Made by a program: the position numbers and the translations under genes. From NCBI GenBank assembly GCA_015056365.1, contig SVGM01000001.1, positions 1 through 64,000 on the forward strand: a stretch of DNA of 64,000 nt. Direction: 5' to 3'. The notes beneath the pieces were generated by a model. It saw only the letters and a list, made by a program, of their open reading frames with translations. It had not been told where the DNA came from and did not search any database. The stretch is from Clostridiales bacterium. GTDB taxonomy: Bacteria; Bacillota; Clostridia; Christensenellales; Aristaeellaceae. Of the stretch, positions 1-7,855 are shown in pieces; within the stretch, counting starts at the first letter, position 1, and every line of letters begins with the position of its first letter.

Positions 1-2
1 AT

Positions 3-78
3 GGTGGATATAGTTCAGTGGTAGAGCGCCAGATTGTGGCTCTGGAAGTCGTGGGTTCGAACCCCACTATCCACCCCA
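3..78 (+). tRNA. tRNA-His (GTG)
   Basis: The anticodon stem closes the loop TTGTGGC, giving anticodon GTG (His). The acceptor arm pairs GTGGATA (4-10) with TATCCAC (68-74). An extra G at position 3 faces the C discriminator at 75, the G-1:C73 identity element of histidine tRNAs. CCA at 76-78 is encoded. Eight bases separate it from tRNA-Gln, so the two are probably co-transcribed. Confidence 0.95.
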
Positions 79-85
79 CTTACCT

Positions 86-160
86 TGGGGTATCGCCAAG
101 TGGTAAGGCACGGGACTTTGACTCCCGCATTCGTAGGTTCAAATCCTGCTACCCCAGCCA
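86..160 (+). tRNA. tRNA-Gln (TTG)
   Basis: The anticodon loop CTTTGAC carries anticodon TTG (Gln). Acceptor arms TGGGGTA (86-92) and TACCCCA (150-156) pair fully, the discriminator is G157, and CCA (158-160) is encoded. It lies just after tRNA-His and just before a strong hairpin terminator. Confidence 0.95.
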
Positions 161-181
161 TGATGCGATATCAACAAGCAC

Positions 182-213
182 AAAAAACCGGAATCATTCG
201 ATTCCGGTTTTTT
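182..213. terminator. Bidirectional intrinsic terminator
   Basis: A 13-bp perfect stem made of AAAAAACCGGAAT and ATTCCGGTTTTTT surrounds a six-base loop. A and T tracts on both sides let it end the tRNA pair on the plus strand and the acetyltransferase gene on the minus strand. Confidence 0.9.
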
Positions 214-228
214 GTTGTCTGTTTTTTC

Positions 229-708
229 TCACCTGAACTTTTCCAAACGGTACAGCTGCTCCTCATCAATGATGTCGATACCGTTTTTGTAGTCATACCC
301 CATCTTGCGATAGAACGGACAAGCCGTAATCGAAGCAGGAATCTCAATCCGCTTGGCCCTAAGGAAAAACTCGTCTGCTTCCAGCGTTTCAATGATTGCC
401 CTGCCAATGCCCATCCCCTGATACTCCGGCAGTACGAAAACATTAAACAGGCTGCTTTCGTCTTCTTTGCCCCAGTATGGGCCGATGGCTCCACAACCTA
501 CGATCGTATTCCCATCGCACACAACGTAAAAGTGCATCCATTGAGCCCGCTGAGCCATGGTTTCCGCAGACAGTGCCTTCACATCGTTTTCGATATGCTC
601 CTGGGAATAATCCTTGATATTGGTGGTTCGCAGCGTAGTAGCAATAACCGCGGCTACTGCTTCTTCATCCCCCGCTGCAAAGCGTCTGATCGTGATGTTC
701 TCCTGCAT
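229..708 (-). CDS. GNAT-family N-acetyltransferase
   Basis: This 159-residue protein fits a single GNAT domain, which moves an acetyl group from acetyl-CoA to an amine. The acetyl-CoA loop is visible as the Q/R-x-x-G-x-G/A type motif YQGMGIGRAI (about residues 95-104), after a strand reading VFVLPE. The C-terminal CPFYRKMGYDY is the usual GNAT ending. The substrate cannot be predicted. The start has a GGAG box nine bases upstream. It is monocistronic, convergent with the tRNA pair and downstream of copA on the same strand. Confidence 0.85.
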   Translation of the reverse strand: MQENITIRRFAAGDEEAVAAVIATTLRTTNIKDYSQEHIENDVKALSAETMAQRAQWMHFYVVCDGNTIVGCGAIGPYWGKEDESSLFNVFVLPEYQGMGIGRAIIETLEADEFFLRAKRIEIPASITACPFYRKMGYDYKNGIDIIDEEQLYRLEKFR

Positions 709-792
709 CGAATGGTTCTCCTTCTCTTCGATATGGCTATGGCGAAACGGGCGGACACGATTGTTCGTGCCCGCCCCGTTTTGCTTTCATTA

Positions 793-996
793 TCAGCCGA
801 TGACCGTATATCCCTGATCCTCTACCGTCTTCTTGAGCAGCGCATCGTCAATTTCTGCATTCAGCTTGACGATCGCCGTGCCGGTCTCGTGGCTGACAAT
901 GGCTTCGGTCACCTGGGGCAGTTCTTCCAGTACTTTCTTTACTCGGCCGGAGCAGTGGCCGCACATCATGCCTTCGATCTTCATGGTCTTTTCCAT
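793..996 (-). other. Possible separately translated CopZ-like chaperone (internal start in copA)
   Basis: Inside copA, in frame, AAGGAGG (core at 1005-1009) stands eight bases before an ATG at 996-994. Translation from there gives a 67-residue protein with one heavy-metal domain and GMMCGHC, the usual size of a free CopZ chaperone. The site is seen directly; its use is inference. It may be a relic of two genes fused by loss of a stop codon, or a working second start giving both fused and free chaperone. Confidence 0.5.
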
Positions 997-3306
997 GGGC
1001 TTAACCTCCTTAGCAGGTTTGATTTTTCTATCCTTCCTCGCGCTGTGGATGTTGATCAGATTCAATCGAAGCGCGTTGGATACCACACAGAAGCTGCTGA
1101 GACTCATGGCAGCAGCGCCAAACATGGGATTCAGCCTCCAGCCCAGCAGGGCGATGAATACGCCGGCTGCCAGGGGGATGCCGATGACATTATAGCAGAA
1201 TGCCCAGAACAGATTTTGATGGATATTGCGCAGGGTAGCCCGGCTGAGGCGAATGGCGGCAGGCACATCGCTGAGACGGCTGTTCATCAGCACCACATCG
1301 GCAGCGTCAATGGCAACGTCCGTGCCTGCGCCGATAGCGATGCCGATGTCTGCGCGGGTCAGCGCCGGAGCATCGTTGATTCCGTCGCCCACCATGGCCA
1401 CCTTGCCCGCATCCTGCAAGCGTCGCACCACATGCTCTTTGCCCTGAGGCAGCACGTCCGCAATCACTTCATCAACGCCCGCCAGCCTGCCGATGGCTTC
1501 GGCTGTTCGCTGGTTGTCGCCGGTGAGCATCACTACGCGCACACCCAGCTTCTTCAGTTCCGTCACCGCCTGGGGGCTGTCCTCCTTCAGGGTATCCGCC
1601 ACAGCGATCACACCCAGCAGACGATCATCCCGGCTGAACAAAAGCGGTGTTTTTCCCTGCTGTGCCAGCTCGTCCATCTGGTTTTTCACCTTCTGATCGA
1701 CTGCAGCATAGGCCGTCATATACGCCAGATTGCCGCCGCGAAGCATCCGGTCGTCCAGGGTGGCGCACAGGCCGTTGCCGGGCAGCACCTGAAAGCCTTC
1801 CACATCAGCAGGCACGTTGCCCTTCTCCTGTGCATAACTGACGATTGCCTTTGCCAGCGGATGTTCGCTTTTGGCTTCCAGTGCATAGGCCAGATTCAAC
1901 AGTTCGTCCGCTGCCACGCCGTCTGCAGGCAGCACGTCGGTCACCACAGGCGTGCCTTTGGTCAGGGTACCGGTCTTGTCCAAAACAACGATCTGGGTCT
2001 TGCCCGCCTCCTCAAGGGAAGCAGCTGTTTTGAACAAAATACCGTTCTTTGCACCCACGCCGTTGCCAACCATAATGGCCACCGGCGTGGCCAGCCCCAA
2101 CGCGCAGGGGCAGCTGATCACCAGCACGGAAATACCCCGCGCCAACGCAAAGCCGAAACTTTCCCCCAACAGCAGCCAAACGGCGATGGTAATGACTGCA
2201 ATGGAAATGACGATCGGCACGAACACGCCGGATACACGATCGGCCACTTTGGCGATAGGAGCTTTGGTGGCCGCTGCGTCGCTGACCATGCGGATGATCT
2301 GGGAAAGGGTGGTATCCTGCCCCACACGGGTGGCTTCACAGCGCAGATAGCCGCTGCGGCTGGTGGTAGCTGCCGATACGCTGTCGCCTGCCGACTTGTC
2401 CACCGGGATACTCTCGCCTGTAAGCGCCGACTCATCCACAGCGCTTTCGCCTTCCAAAACGATGCCATCCACCGGAATATGACCGCCGGGACGCACTACG
2501 AAAACGTCCCCTGCCTTCACCTGCTCGATGGGCGTTTCTACCTCCGCGCCGTCAATGAGCAGCGTGGCCGTCTTGGGCGAAAGCTTCATCAGGCTTTTCA
2601 GAGCGTCGGTGGTTCTGCCCTTGGAGCGGGCCTCCAGCATCTTTCCGACGGTGATCAAGGTCAGGATCATGGCAGCGGATTCAAAGTAGAACTCATGCAT
2701 GTAACTCATCACGCCCGCCGCATCTGCTCGCAGCTGCGCACCTGTCATCGCAAACAGCGCATACACGCTATATCCAAAGGCCGCCGCCGATCCAAGAGCC
2801 ACCAGCGTATCCATATTGGGTGCGCCCTTCATCATTCCCTTAAAACCGCTGATAAAGAATCGCTGGTTGATCACCATAATGATTCCCGCCAGAAGTAGCT
2901 GCAAAAGGCCAACTGCTACATGGTTGCCATCCAGAAAGGCGGGCAATGGCCAGTTCCACATGGTATGACCCATTGAAATATACATCAACACCAGCAGGAA
3001 TCCCAGCGATGCGATCAAGCGGCGCTTGAGTCTCGGGGTTTCACGATCGGCAAGGGCATCGGCGTCGGGCTGGACGACCGTAGTAGTACTGCCGTCTGGG
3101 GCTGGGCCGCCTTTGATGCTGGCTCCGTATCCGGCGGCTTCCACCGCCGCGATGATGGCAGCGTCGCCTGCTGTGCCTTCCACGCCCATGCTGTTTGTCA
3201 ACAGGCTGACGGAGCAGGCAGCAACGCCCTCCACCGCAGAAACCGCCTTTTCCACGCGGGCGCTGCAGGCGGCGCAGCTCATGCCCGTCACATTATATTG
3301 CTTCAT
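793..3306 (-). CDS. copA: Copper-translocating P1B-type ATPase with C-terminal CopZ-like domain
   Basis: An 837-residue Cu(+) export ATPase of the inner membrane. An N-terminal heavy-metal domain has GMSCAAC (Cys11, Cys14). Membrane helices start near residue 96. The transmembrane CPC ion site is at residues 399-401, the phosphorylated Asp is D443 in DKTGT, and GDGINDAP closes the ATP-binding domain. Unusually, a second heavy-metal domain with GMMCGHC follows the last helices (from residue 771) and looks like a whole CopZ chaperone joined in frame. The start has AAGGAG eight bases upstream. It lies 12 bases after csoR and shares its promoter, so copper probably induces it. Confidence 0.96.
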   Translation of the reverse strand: MKQYNVTGMSCAACSARVEKAVSAVEGVAACSVSLLTNSMGVEGTAGDAAIIAAVEAAGYGASIKGGPAPDGSTTTVVQPDADALADRETPRLKRRLIASLGFLLVLMYISMGHTMWNWPLPAFLDGNHVAVGLLQLLLAGIIMVINQRFFISGFKGMMKGAPNMDTLVALGSAAAFGYSVYALFAMTGAQLRADAAGVMSYMHEFYFESAAMILTLITVGKMLEARSKGRTTDALKSLMKLSPKTATLLIDGAEVETPIEQVKAGDVFVVRPGGHIPVDGIVLEGESAVDESALTGESIPVDKSAGDSVSAATTSRSGYLRCEATRVGQDTTLSQIIRMVSDAAATKAPIAKVADRVSGVFVPIVISIAVITIAVWLLLGESFGFALARGISVLVISCPCALGLATPVAIMVGNGVGAKNGILFKTAASLEEAGKTQIVVLDKTGTLTKGTPVVTDVLPADGVAADELLNLAYALEAKSEHPLAKAIVSYAQEKGNVPADVEGFQVLPGNGLCATLDDRMLRGGNLAYMTAYAAVDQKVKNQMDELAQQGKTPLLFSRDDRLLGVIAVADTLKEDSPQAVTELKKLGVRVVMLTGDNQRTAEAIGRLAGVDEVIADVLPQGKEHVVRRLQDAGKVAMVGDGINDAPALTRADIGIAIGAGTDVAIDAADVVLMNSRLSDVPAAIRLSRATLRNIHQNLFWAFCYNVIGIPLAAGVFIALLGWRLNPMFGAAAMSLSSFCVVSNALRLNLINIHSARKDRKIKPAKEVKPMEKTMKIEGMMCGHCSGRVKKVLEELPQVTEAIVSHETGTAIVKLNAEIDDALLKKTVEDQGYTVIG

Positions 3307-3318
3307 GCTTTCAGCTCC

Positions 3319-3624
3319 TTATTTCATCAACTTATGCAGGGTGGCCACCAACTCCTCCACCGTATCCTCCCGTCCGGCAGCGATATCCTCTCTGACGCAG
3401 GTACGGATGTGTTCGCCAAGCAGTTCTCTGCTAAAGGCATTCAGGGCCGCATTTGCGGCAGCCACCTGCACCAGAATATCGATACAGTAGGCGTCTTTCT
3501 CCACCATGCCCCGGATACCGCGAATTTGCCCCTCGATACGGTTGAGGCGGTGAATCAGCTTATCGTGCTCCGTTTGGGAGCGTTCCTTATTTTCGTGGCA
3601 ATGTTTGCAGGGCAATACGTTCAC
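3319..3624 (-). CDS. csoR: CsoR-family copper-sensing transcriptional repressor
   Basis: A 101-residue all-helical repressor of the CsoR/RcnR (DUF156) family. The Cu(I) ligands fit: Cys47 in AYCIDI, then His72 and Cys76 in GEHIRTC, the C-H-C set of true copper sensors. In this family Cu(I) binding releases the protein from DNA. HRLNRIEGQIRGI is the typical first helix. The annotated start is GTG with its AAAGGA box almost touching it; TTG at codon 4 is better spaced, so the N-terminus is uncertain. The N-terminal CKHCH is an extra Cys/His cluster. It is first in the csoR-copA operon. Confidence 0.93.
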   Translation of the reverse strand: MNVLPCKHCHENKERSQTEHDKLIHRLNRIEGQIRGIRGMVEKDAYCIDILVQVAAANAALNAFSRELLGEHIRTCVREDIAAGREDTVEELVATLHKLMK

Positions 3625-3669
3625 TTCCTTTGGTTGACCAGAAGAAATTAGCAGTTAGGTTACACTAAC

Positions 3670-3698
3670 AGTATATACCCCTGTGGGGTATATGTCAA
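3670..3698 (-). promoter_or_regulatory. csoR-copA promoter with CsoR operator in the spacer
   Basis: On the minus strand, TTGACA (3698-3693), a 17-base spacer and TATACT (3675-3670) form a near-consensus sigma-A promoter. The spacer is largely a perfect palindrome with nine-base arms (ATATACCCC / GGGGTATAT, 3673-3693, three-base centre). The TACCCC/GGGGTA core is the known CsoR operator type. Bound CsoR would block RNA polymerase, giving copper-relieved autorepression. Confidence 0.88.
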
Positions 3699-3777
3699 TA
3701 AGAAAAGCCAGCGCATTTGCAATACGCTGGCTCGCCGCCTGTCGTCGCAGGCCTGCGATGGATTTGATATCACGCAA

Positions 3778-4695
3778 TCATTGTTTCTTCCAATGCGCCC
3801 ACCGGATGGCCTCCGTATACCCAATCTTCCGGTAGAAGGGGTCTCCCCCGCCAGTCATGTACTCCGCGCCAAGTGCGCCCATCTGCTGGTAATGACGGGT
3901 AAGCGCAGCCGCTGCAAGCCCCTTGCCCCGGTGCTCAGGTACAGTACAAAGGGGCTCCATATAGGCCAGCTTGTTTTCCTCTACCCACCACATGCCTGAG
4001 TAACAGACATATTCACCGGTCGCGTCAGCGATGATGACATCATACTCATAGGTGGAATGTGGCGGCGGCGCCATGATACTGCTGACAATGCCCTGATAGG
4101 ATTTGACCGGATTCCAGTCCGTGCCCGGATCCTCTCCGTCCCAGTTCTCAAAGGGACCCTTGTCCTCATGGTTGAAGCCTTTCCAGCAGCAAATAGCCAG
4201 TTTGACCGGATCCACATCCGAAGGATCCACCCAATGATAACCCTCTGGAAGCGGACGGTTCAGCACCGTCTTATGGAAATTTAGCAGCATATCATCATAG
4301 GCATAAGCCTGTGCATAACCCAGTTTTTGCGCCGCCTCCATCAAAGCGGTCTGAGCGGGGAAGAACACCAGCTCCTTCTCGCCGGGCTTGCCTGGCATGG
4401 TACTGTCCGCATAAGCAATCATTTCCTCTGCCAGAAACTCATAGCCAGGCAGCAGGTGAAAAAACACATTGGTCAGCGGACTTTCGTAGAAAACGAAGCC
4501 TACCGGCTTGCCTTCATCCAGCCAGAAGCGGTTCAGATAGGTAAAACGTTTATCCATCCACGAGGAAGTGAGCGCATATTCAAAAAAAGGCGCAGGCATG
4601 CCAGTAACGCAACAGGGTGCATAGTTTTCGATCATCAGATCCCATGCTAGCTGGTTGTCGCCGAGCAGCTGAAAGTTTTTGGTGGTGATAGCCAT
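3778..4695 (-). CDS. GNAT-family N-acetyltransferase (about 305 aa)
   Basis: The C-terminal half carries a GNAT fold with the acetyl-CoA loop EHRGKGLAAAAL and the ending DPFYRKIGYTEA. The N-terminal half is less conserved and may be a second, degenerate GNAT domain, as in several paired-GNAT proteins of Firmicutes. I chose ATG 4695 because GGGGAG lies seven bases upstream and longer versions would run into tcdA. It begins 32 bases after tcdA on the same strand, so the two are probably co-transcribed. The substrate is unknown. Confidence 0.82.
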   Translation of the reverse strand: MAITTKNFQLLGDNQLAWDLMIENYAPCCVTGMPAPFFEYALTSSWMDKRFTYLNRFWLDEGKPVGFVFYESPLTNVFFHLLPGYEFLAEEMIAYADSTMPGKPGEKELVFFPAQTALMEAAQKLGYAQAYAYDDMLLNFHKTVLNRPLPEGYHWVDPSDVDPVKLAICCWKGFNHEDKGPFENWDGEDPGTDWNPVKSYQGIVSSIMAPPPHSTYEYDVIIADATGEYVCYSGMWWVEENKLAYMEPLCTVPEHRGKGLAAAALTRHYQQMGALGAEYMTGGGDPFYRKIGYTEAIRWAHWKKQ

Positions 4696-4727
4696 ATGGA
4701 TACTCCCCTTCTCCATGTATTCTTGTG

Positions 4728-5450
4728 TTACTCGATGCCTGCCAGCTCCCGCACCACCTGGCCAGCAATGATCAGTCCCATCACCGACGGCACAAAGGAG
4801 GTGCTGCCGGGAGTCTGCCGCTTGCCGGGCATCGGCTGTTCCGTGCCGTCTTCTGAGATAGGCGTGATGGCAGGCTCGGTGGAATAGCACACCTTCAGCC
4901 GCTGTACGCCCCGCTTACGAAGCTCCTGACGCATCACCCGTGCCAGCCTACATACGCTGGTCTGGTTGATGTCCGTGACCACCAGCTTGGTGGGGTCCAG
5001 CTTGTTGCCTGCGCCCATAGCACTAATGAGCTTGACGTCCATCCGGTCGCAGCGCACCGCCAGCTCCAGCTTGGCAGAGACAGTATCGATGGCGTCAATC
5101 ACATAATCATAAACCGACAAGTCCACTTCGTCAGCGTTTTCAGGCAGATAAAACATTTGCCGGGCTTCTACCCGCAGATCTGGATTGATGGACAACAGGC
5201 GGTTTGCCATAGCCTCCGTTTTGGGCATACCGATGGTGTCCCGGGTGGCGATCAGCTGGCGGTTCAGGTTGGTCAGGCTGACGGTATCATTATCGAACAG
5301 ATCCAGCGCGCCCACGCCGCTGCGCGCCAGCGCCTCCGCCGCGTGTCCACCGACGCCGCCCAGTCCGAAGACCGCGACACGACTCGCTTCAAGGCGTTGC
5401 ATACCTTCCCGGCCCATAAGAAGCTCCGTCCTTGCAAAGATACTCTCCAT
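4728..5450 (-). CDS. tcdA: tRNA threonylcarbamoyladenosine dehydratase (TcdA/CsdL, ThiF-like)
   Basis: This 240-residue E1-like enzyme adenylates and cyclises t6A37 of tRNA to cyclic t6A. The nucleotide-binding Rossmann motif GLGGVGGHAAEALARSG is near residues 29-45, the family motif NLNRQ follows a conserved Asp, and DAIDTVSAK is typical. The late STEP segment (CYSTEPA) and the closing Gly-rich helix also match TcdA rather than ThiF or MoeB. The start has GGAGG seven bases upstream, behind a TTGGTG/TATAAT promoter. Confidence 0.92.
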   Translation of the reverse strand: MESIFARTELLMGREGMQRLEASRVAVFGLGGVGGHAAEALARSGVGALDLFDNDTVSLTNLNRQLIATRDTIGMPKTEAMANRLLSINPDLRVEARQMFYLPENADEVDLSVYDYVIDAIDTVSAKLELAVRCDRMDVKLISAMGAGNKLDPTKLVVTDINQTSVCRLARVMRQELRKRGVQRLKVCYSTEPAITPISEDGTEQPMPGKRQTPGSTSFVPSVMGLIIAGQVVRELAGIE

Positions 5451-5479
5451 GGCAAGTCCTCCATCCTGTTTCTGTAGGC

Positions 5480-5508
5480 ATTATACCACATTGTTTCCCT
5501 GCCACCAA
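5480..5508 (-). promoter_or_regulatory. Predicted tcdA promoter
   Basis: On the minus strand, TTGGTG (5508-5503), 17 bases, then TATAAT (5485-5480). It lies 30 bases before the tcdA start and is divergent from the lipid-kinase promoter. Confidence 0.7.
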
Positions 5509-5532
5509 CAGCAAAAGAATGCAAAACAAACA

Positions 5533-5561
5533 TTGCGTTTGTTTTTGAGATATTGTAGAAT
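5533..5561 (+). promoter_or_regulatory. Predicted promoter of the lipid-kinase gene
   Basis: TTGCGT (5533-5538), a 17-base spacer and TAGAAT (5556-5561), about 34 bases before the start codon. Confidence 0.65.
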
Positions 5562-5594
5562 AAATCGACTTGAATACGAAAGGCGCTGGGCGCA

Positions 5595-6461
5595 ATGATA
5601 GAAATCATCGTCAATCCTGCGGCAGGCAACGGCCGCGCAAAAGTCATTGCTGAGGAAGTGACTCGCTACCTTACGGAGAAGAACATCGAGCATACCATGG
5701 TCTATACCGAGCATCCCGACCATGCCACCGAGCTGGCAAAAGATGCAGCCGCACGGGGTATTGAAACTGTCGTGGCGCTGGGCGGTGACGGAACGGTGAC
5801 CGAAGTGGCCCGCGGCCTTGCACACACCGGTACGGCGCTGGGCATCATCCCCTCCGGAACCGGTAATGATTTTATCAAAGCTATCAACATTCCCCGTAGC
5901 TGGCGCGACGCAGTCGATTTTATTCTGACTCATCCCGCCCGCGAGGTAAACACCGGCACCATGAACGACCGTTTCTTCATGAATGCCTGCGGCGCTGGGT
6001 TTGATGTGATGGTGCTGGATTATTCCATCGAAGCCAAGAAGCATTGCAGCGGCATCTGGCCGTATTTCTACGGTATCATCCGCGCCATCAAGAACTACAA
6101 GCCCTTCCGCATGCACGTAGAAGTCGGCGATGACCTAGTTCTCGACGGCGAATACATGCTCTGTTCCATTGCCAACGGCCAGTATATTGGCGGCGGCATT
6201 CCCATCGCCAGGCAGGCAGACGTGACCGACGGGCTGCTGGACGTGCTGGTGGTGGATGCCGTACCCCGCTGGAAGATTCCCTTCTACCTGCCCGCCATCA
6301 TGCTGGGAACGCTGCCCAAACTAAAGCCCGCTCATCTTTATCGCGTCCAACGCTGCCGCCTGTCCTCTCCTGGCATGCGCCTGAATCTGGACGGCGAGGT
6401 GCTTCCCATCGAAGACGCTTCCTTTGCACTTAAAGCAGACGCCTTAAAGATTCACTGGTGA
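5595..6461 (+). CDS. Diacylglycerol kinase / YegS-like lipid kinase
   Basis: A 288-residue DAGK-catalytic-domain protein. IIVNPAAGNGRAK at the N-terminus, the nucleotide loop GGDGTVTEVARGL (about residues 62-74) and IPSGTGNDF (about 87-95) are the three signature blocks. DgkB-type enzymes of Gram-positive bacteria phosphorylate diacylglycerol at the membrane, returning it to phospholipid and lipoteichoic-acid synthesis; whether this member uses diacylglycerol or another lipid is not shown. It has its own promoter and stands divergent from tcdA. Confidence 0.9.
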   Translation: MIEIIVNPAAGNGRAKVIAEEVTRYLTEKNIEHTMVYTEHPDHATELAKDAAARGIETVVALGGDGTVTEVARGLAHTGTALGIIPSGTGNDFIKAINIPRSWRDAVDFILTHPAREVNTGTMNDRFFMNACGAGFDVMVLDYSIEAKKHCSGIWPYFYGIIRAIKNYKPFRMHVEVGDDLVLDGEYMLCSIANGQYIGGGIPIARQADVTDGLLDVLVVDAVPRWKIPFYLPAIMLGTLPKLKPAHLYRVQRCRLSSPGMRLNLDGEVLPIEDASFALKADALKIHW

Positions 6462-6525
6462 AAGGCATCCGTAAACGCTTCGTAATTCTGTTTTCCTGAC
6501 TGGACTTGGATTTCCTGATTTGTGA

Positions 6526-6531
6526 TATACT
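6526..6531 (+). promoter_or_regulatory. Likely extended -10 element
   Basis: TATACT preceded by TGA forms an extended -10 about 90 bases before the acidic-protein gene. No well-spaced -35 is evident (TTGGAT is 14 bases away, TGGACT 19). Confidence 0.4.
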
Positions 6532-6622
6532 ATCTACACCAGGAACCCCAATACCCCCCTTTGTTTTATGACTGCGGCCTACGCCGCGCTTTCGTATTAC
6601 CAAATGAAAGGACTGACCCAAA

Positions 6623-7090
6623 ATGACGAATCTGGCAAACAAACTGAAAACCACCTGGCTCAAGGGTGTGGAATGGCTGGGACAGAGCGCCTCCAATATG
6701 GCTGACAATGCCAAGCAGCGCTTGGCAGAGATGGGGATGGAATCCCGCCGCGGCGAGCTGATGAACGATCTGCCCAAGAAAGCCCTCCAGCTGTGGCAGG
6801 AAGGCGTCGAACTTCCCGAAGAACTGTGCGAGATGCTTGGCGAGCTCAACGAGCTGAACACCACGTTGGAGGCCATCCGCGCTGAGCGCGAAGCCAGGAA
6901 ACCCAAGGCGCTTCTTGCCAAGACCATCGAAGCCGCGGAAACCACTGCGGAAGCGACCGACCCTGCTGCCGAAGAGGAAGGTGTTGCTGAAGAACCCGAA
7001 GCCTCCCAAACGGAATGCCCCGCGGAGGATGCGCCCGAAACCGCCGCCGAAGAAAACACCATCCCCGTCGAAGAAGAAGAAAACGCCTGA
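6623..7090 (+). CDS. Uncharacterised protein with acidic, Glu/Ala-rich C-terminal tail
   Basis: I do not recognise this 155-residue protein. The first about 95 residues look helical and amphipathic, beginning with a Lys-containing segment and a Trp-rich stretch (TWLKGVEWLG). From about residue 105 the chain is a low-complexity acidic tail rich in Glu, Ala and Pro, likely disordered. No signal peptide or membrane helix is visible. The start has AAAGGA ten bases upstream, and a clear terminator follows. Coding is supported by RBS, promoter-like site and terminator spacing, not by homology. Confidence 0.72.
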   Translation: MTNLANKLKTTWLKGVEWLGQSASNMADNAKQRLAEMGMESRRGELMNDLPKKALQLWQEGVELPEELCEMLGELNELNTTLEAIRAEREARKPKALLAKTIEAAETTAEATDPAAEEEGVAEEPEASQTECPAEDAPETAAEENTIPVEEEENA

Positions 7091-7098
7091 ATTTCATA

Positions 7099-7137
7099 CA
7101 GCCGCTGCGAGTGCTCTTGCAGCGGCTGTCTATTTTT
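7099..7137 (+). terminator. Intrinsic terminator after the acidic-protein gene
   Basis: A 10-bp perfect stem (CAGCCGCTGC / GCAGCGGCTG, 7099-7128) is followed by the T-rich run TATTTTT, nine bases after the stop codon. Confidence 0.9.
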
Positions 7138-7280
7138 GTTCGGCGGATGAGCATGCGAAGGATGCCTGGCCGTTTCTTTTGGAGGAGTGAGCCCCGTTTA
7201 CACCGACCCTTGCCCCCGGCTTCAACCCGTGGTATCATAAATCCGTTCAATCATTTTCTTTTTTCATAAGGAGCGATTTC

Positions 7281-7763
7281 ATGGCAACCATCCACCTGCT
7301 CTGCGGAACCATCAGCAGCGGAAAAACCACCTACGCCCGCAAGCTGCAGCAGGCACATCCTGCGGTAATGATTTCATGCGACGAGCTGACGCTTCCCATG
7401 AACGGTTTATTCCCTCCGGAAAACCATGACGCTATCACCGCAGTGATCAGGCCGTATCTGGTGAAGATTGCGCTGGATACCACCCTCGCAGGTGCAGATG
7501 TGATTCTGGACTGGGGATTTTGGCGCAGGCAGGACCGGCTGGAGATTACCCGGCAGTTTCAACAGCACAACGTGAATGTACAGTGGTACTATCTGCATCC
7601 TTCGGATCAGGAATGGCAAAAACGCATCGACCAGCGCAATGCCGCCGTGGCTGAAGGAACCTGTCAGGCCTATACGGTAGACGAAGGCCTTCGGCAAAAA
7701 TGCCTGGATTGGTTCGACGCTCCACAGGCGGACGAAATGCAGGGTTGGATCGTTGTGGACTAA
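7281..7763 (+). CDS. P-loop kinase-like ATPase (AAA_33 / zeta-toxin-like fold)
   Basis: A 160-residue single-domain NTPase. The Walker A motif GTISSGKTTYA (about residues 9-19) opens the protein and is followed by SCDEL, whose Asp commonly serves as base or Mg ligand in small kinases of this fold. DVILDWGFW (about residues 73-81) resembles the Walker B strand, and an Arg-bearing lid (QKRIDQRN) follows. These features match AAA_33 kinases acting on small molecules or nucleic-acid ends; the substrate is unknown. No antitoxin-like gene adjoins it, so I do not call it a toxin. AAGGAG lies seven bases before the start. Confidence 0.8.
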   Translation: MATIHLLCGTISSGKTTYARKLQQAHPAVMISCDELTLPMNGLFPPENHDAITAVIRPYLVKIALDTTLAGADVILDWGFWRRQDRLEITRQFQQHNVNVQWYYLHPSDQEWQKRIDQRNAAVAEGTCQAYTVDEGLRQKCLDWFDAPQADEMQGWIVVD

Positions 7764-7777
7764 CACATATATGAACC

Positions 7778-7815
7778 AAAAACACCCTGAGCATGCTATG
7801 TTCAGGGTGTTTTTG
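7778..7815. terminator. Bidirectional intrinsic terminator
   Basis: A stem of AACACCCTGA (7781-7790) with TCAGGGTGTT, flanked by A and T tracts, separates the P-loop gene (plus) from the convergent carboxypeptidase gene (minus). Confidence 0.9.
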
Positions 7816-7855
7816 GGATTCCAACGACTGTTGCGGCTTTCACAGCCCGATTTTC

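Noticed and set aside
34-2898. A 954-codon plus-strand frame
   Set aside because: It runs antisense to copA and the GNAT gene, across two tRNAs, without an RBS, and its translation shows no domain. copA has full ATPase motifs in the opposite frame.
7281-7763. P-loop kinase as a zeta-type toxin
   Set aside because: No epsilon-like antitoxin gene adjoins it and the flanks are chromosomal single genes with own terminators.
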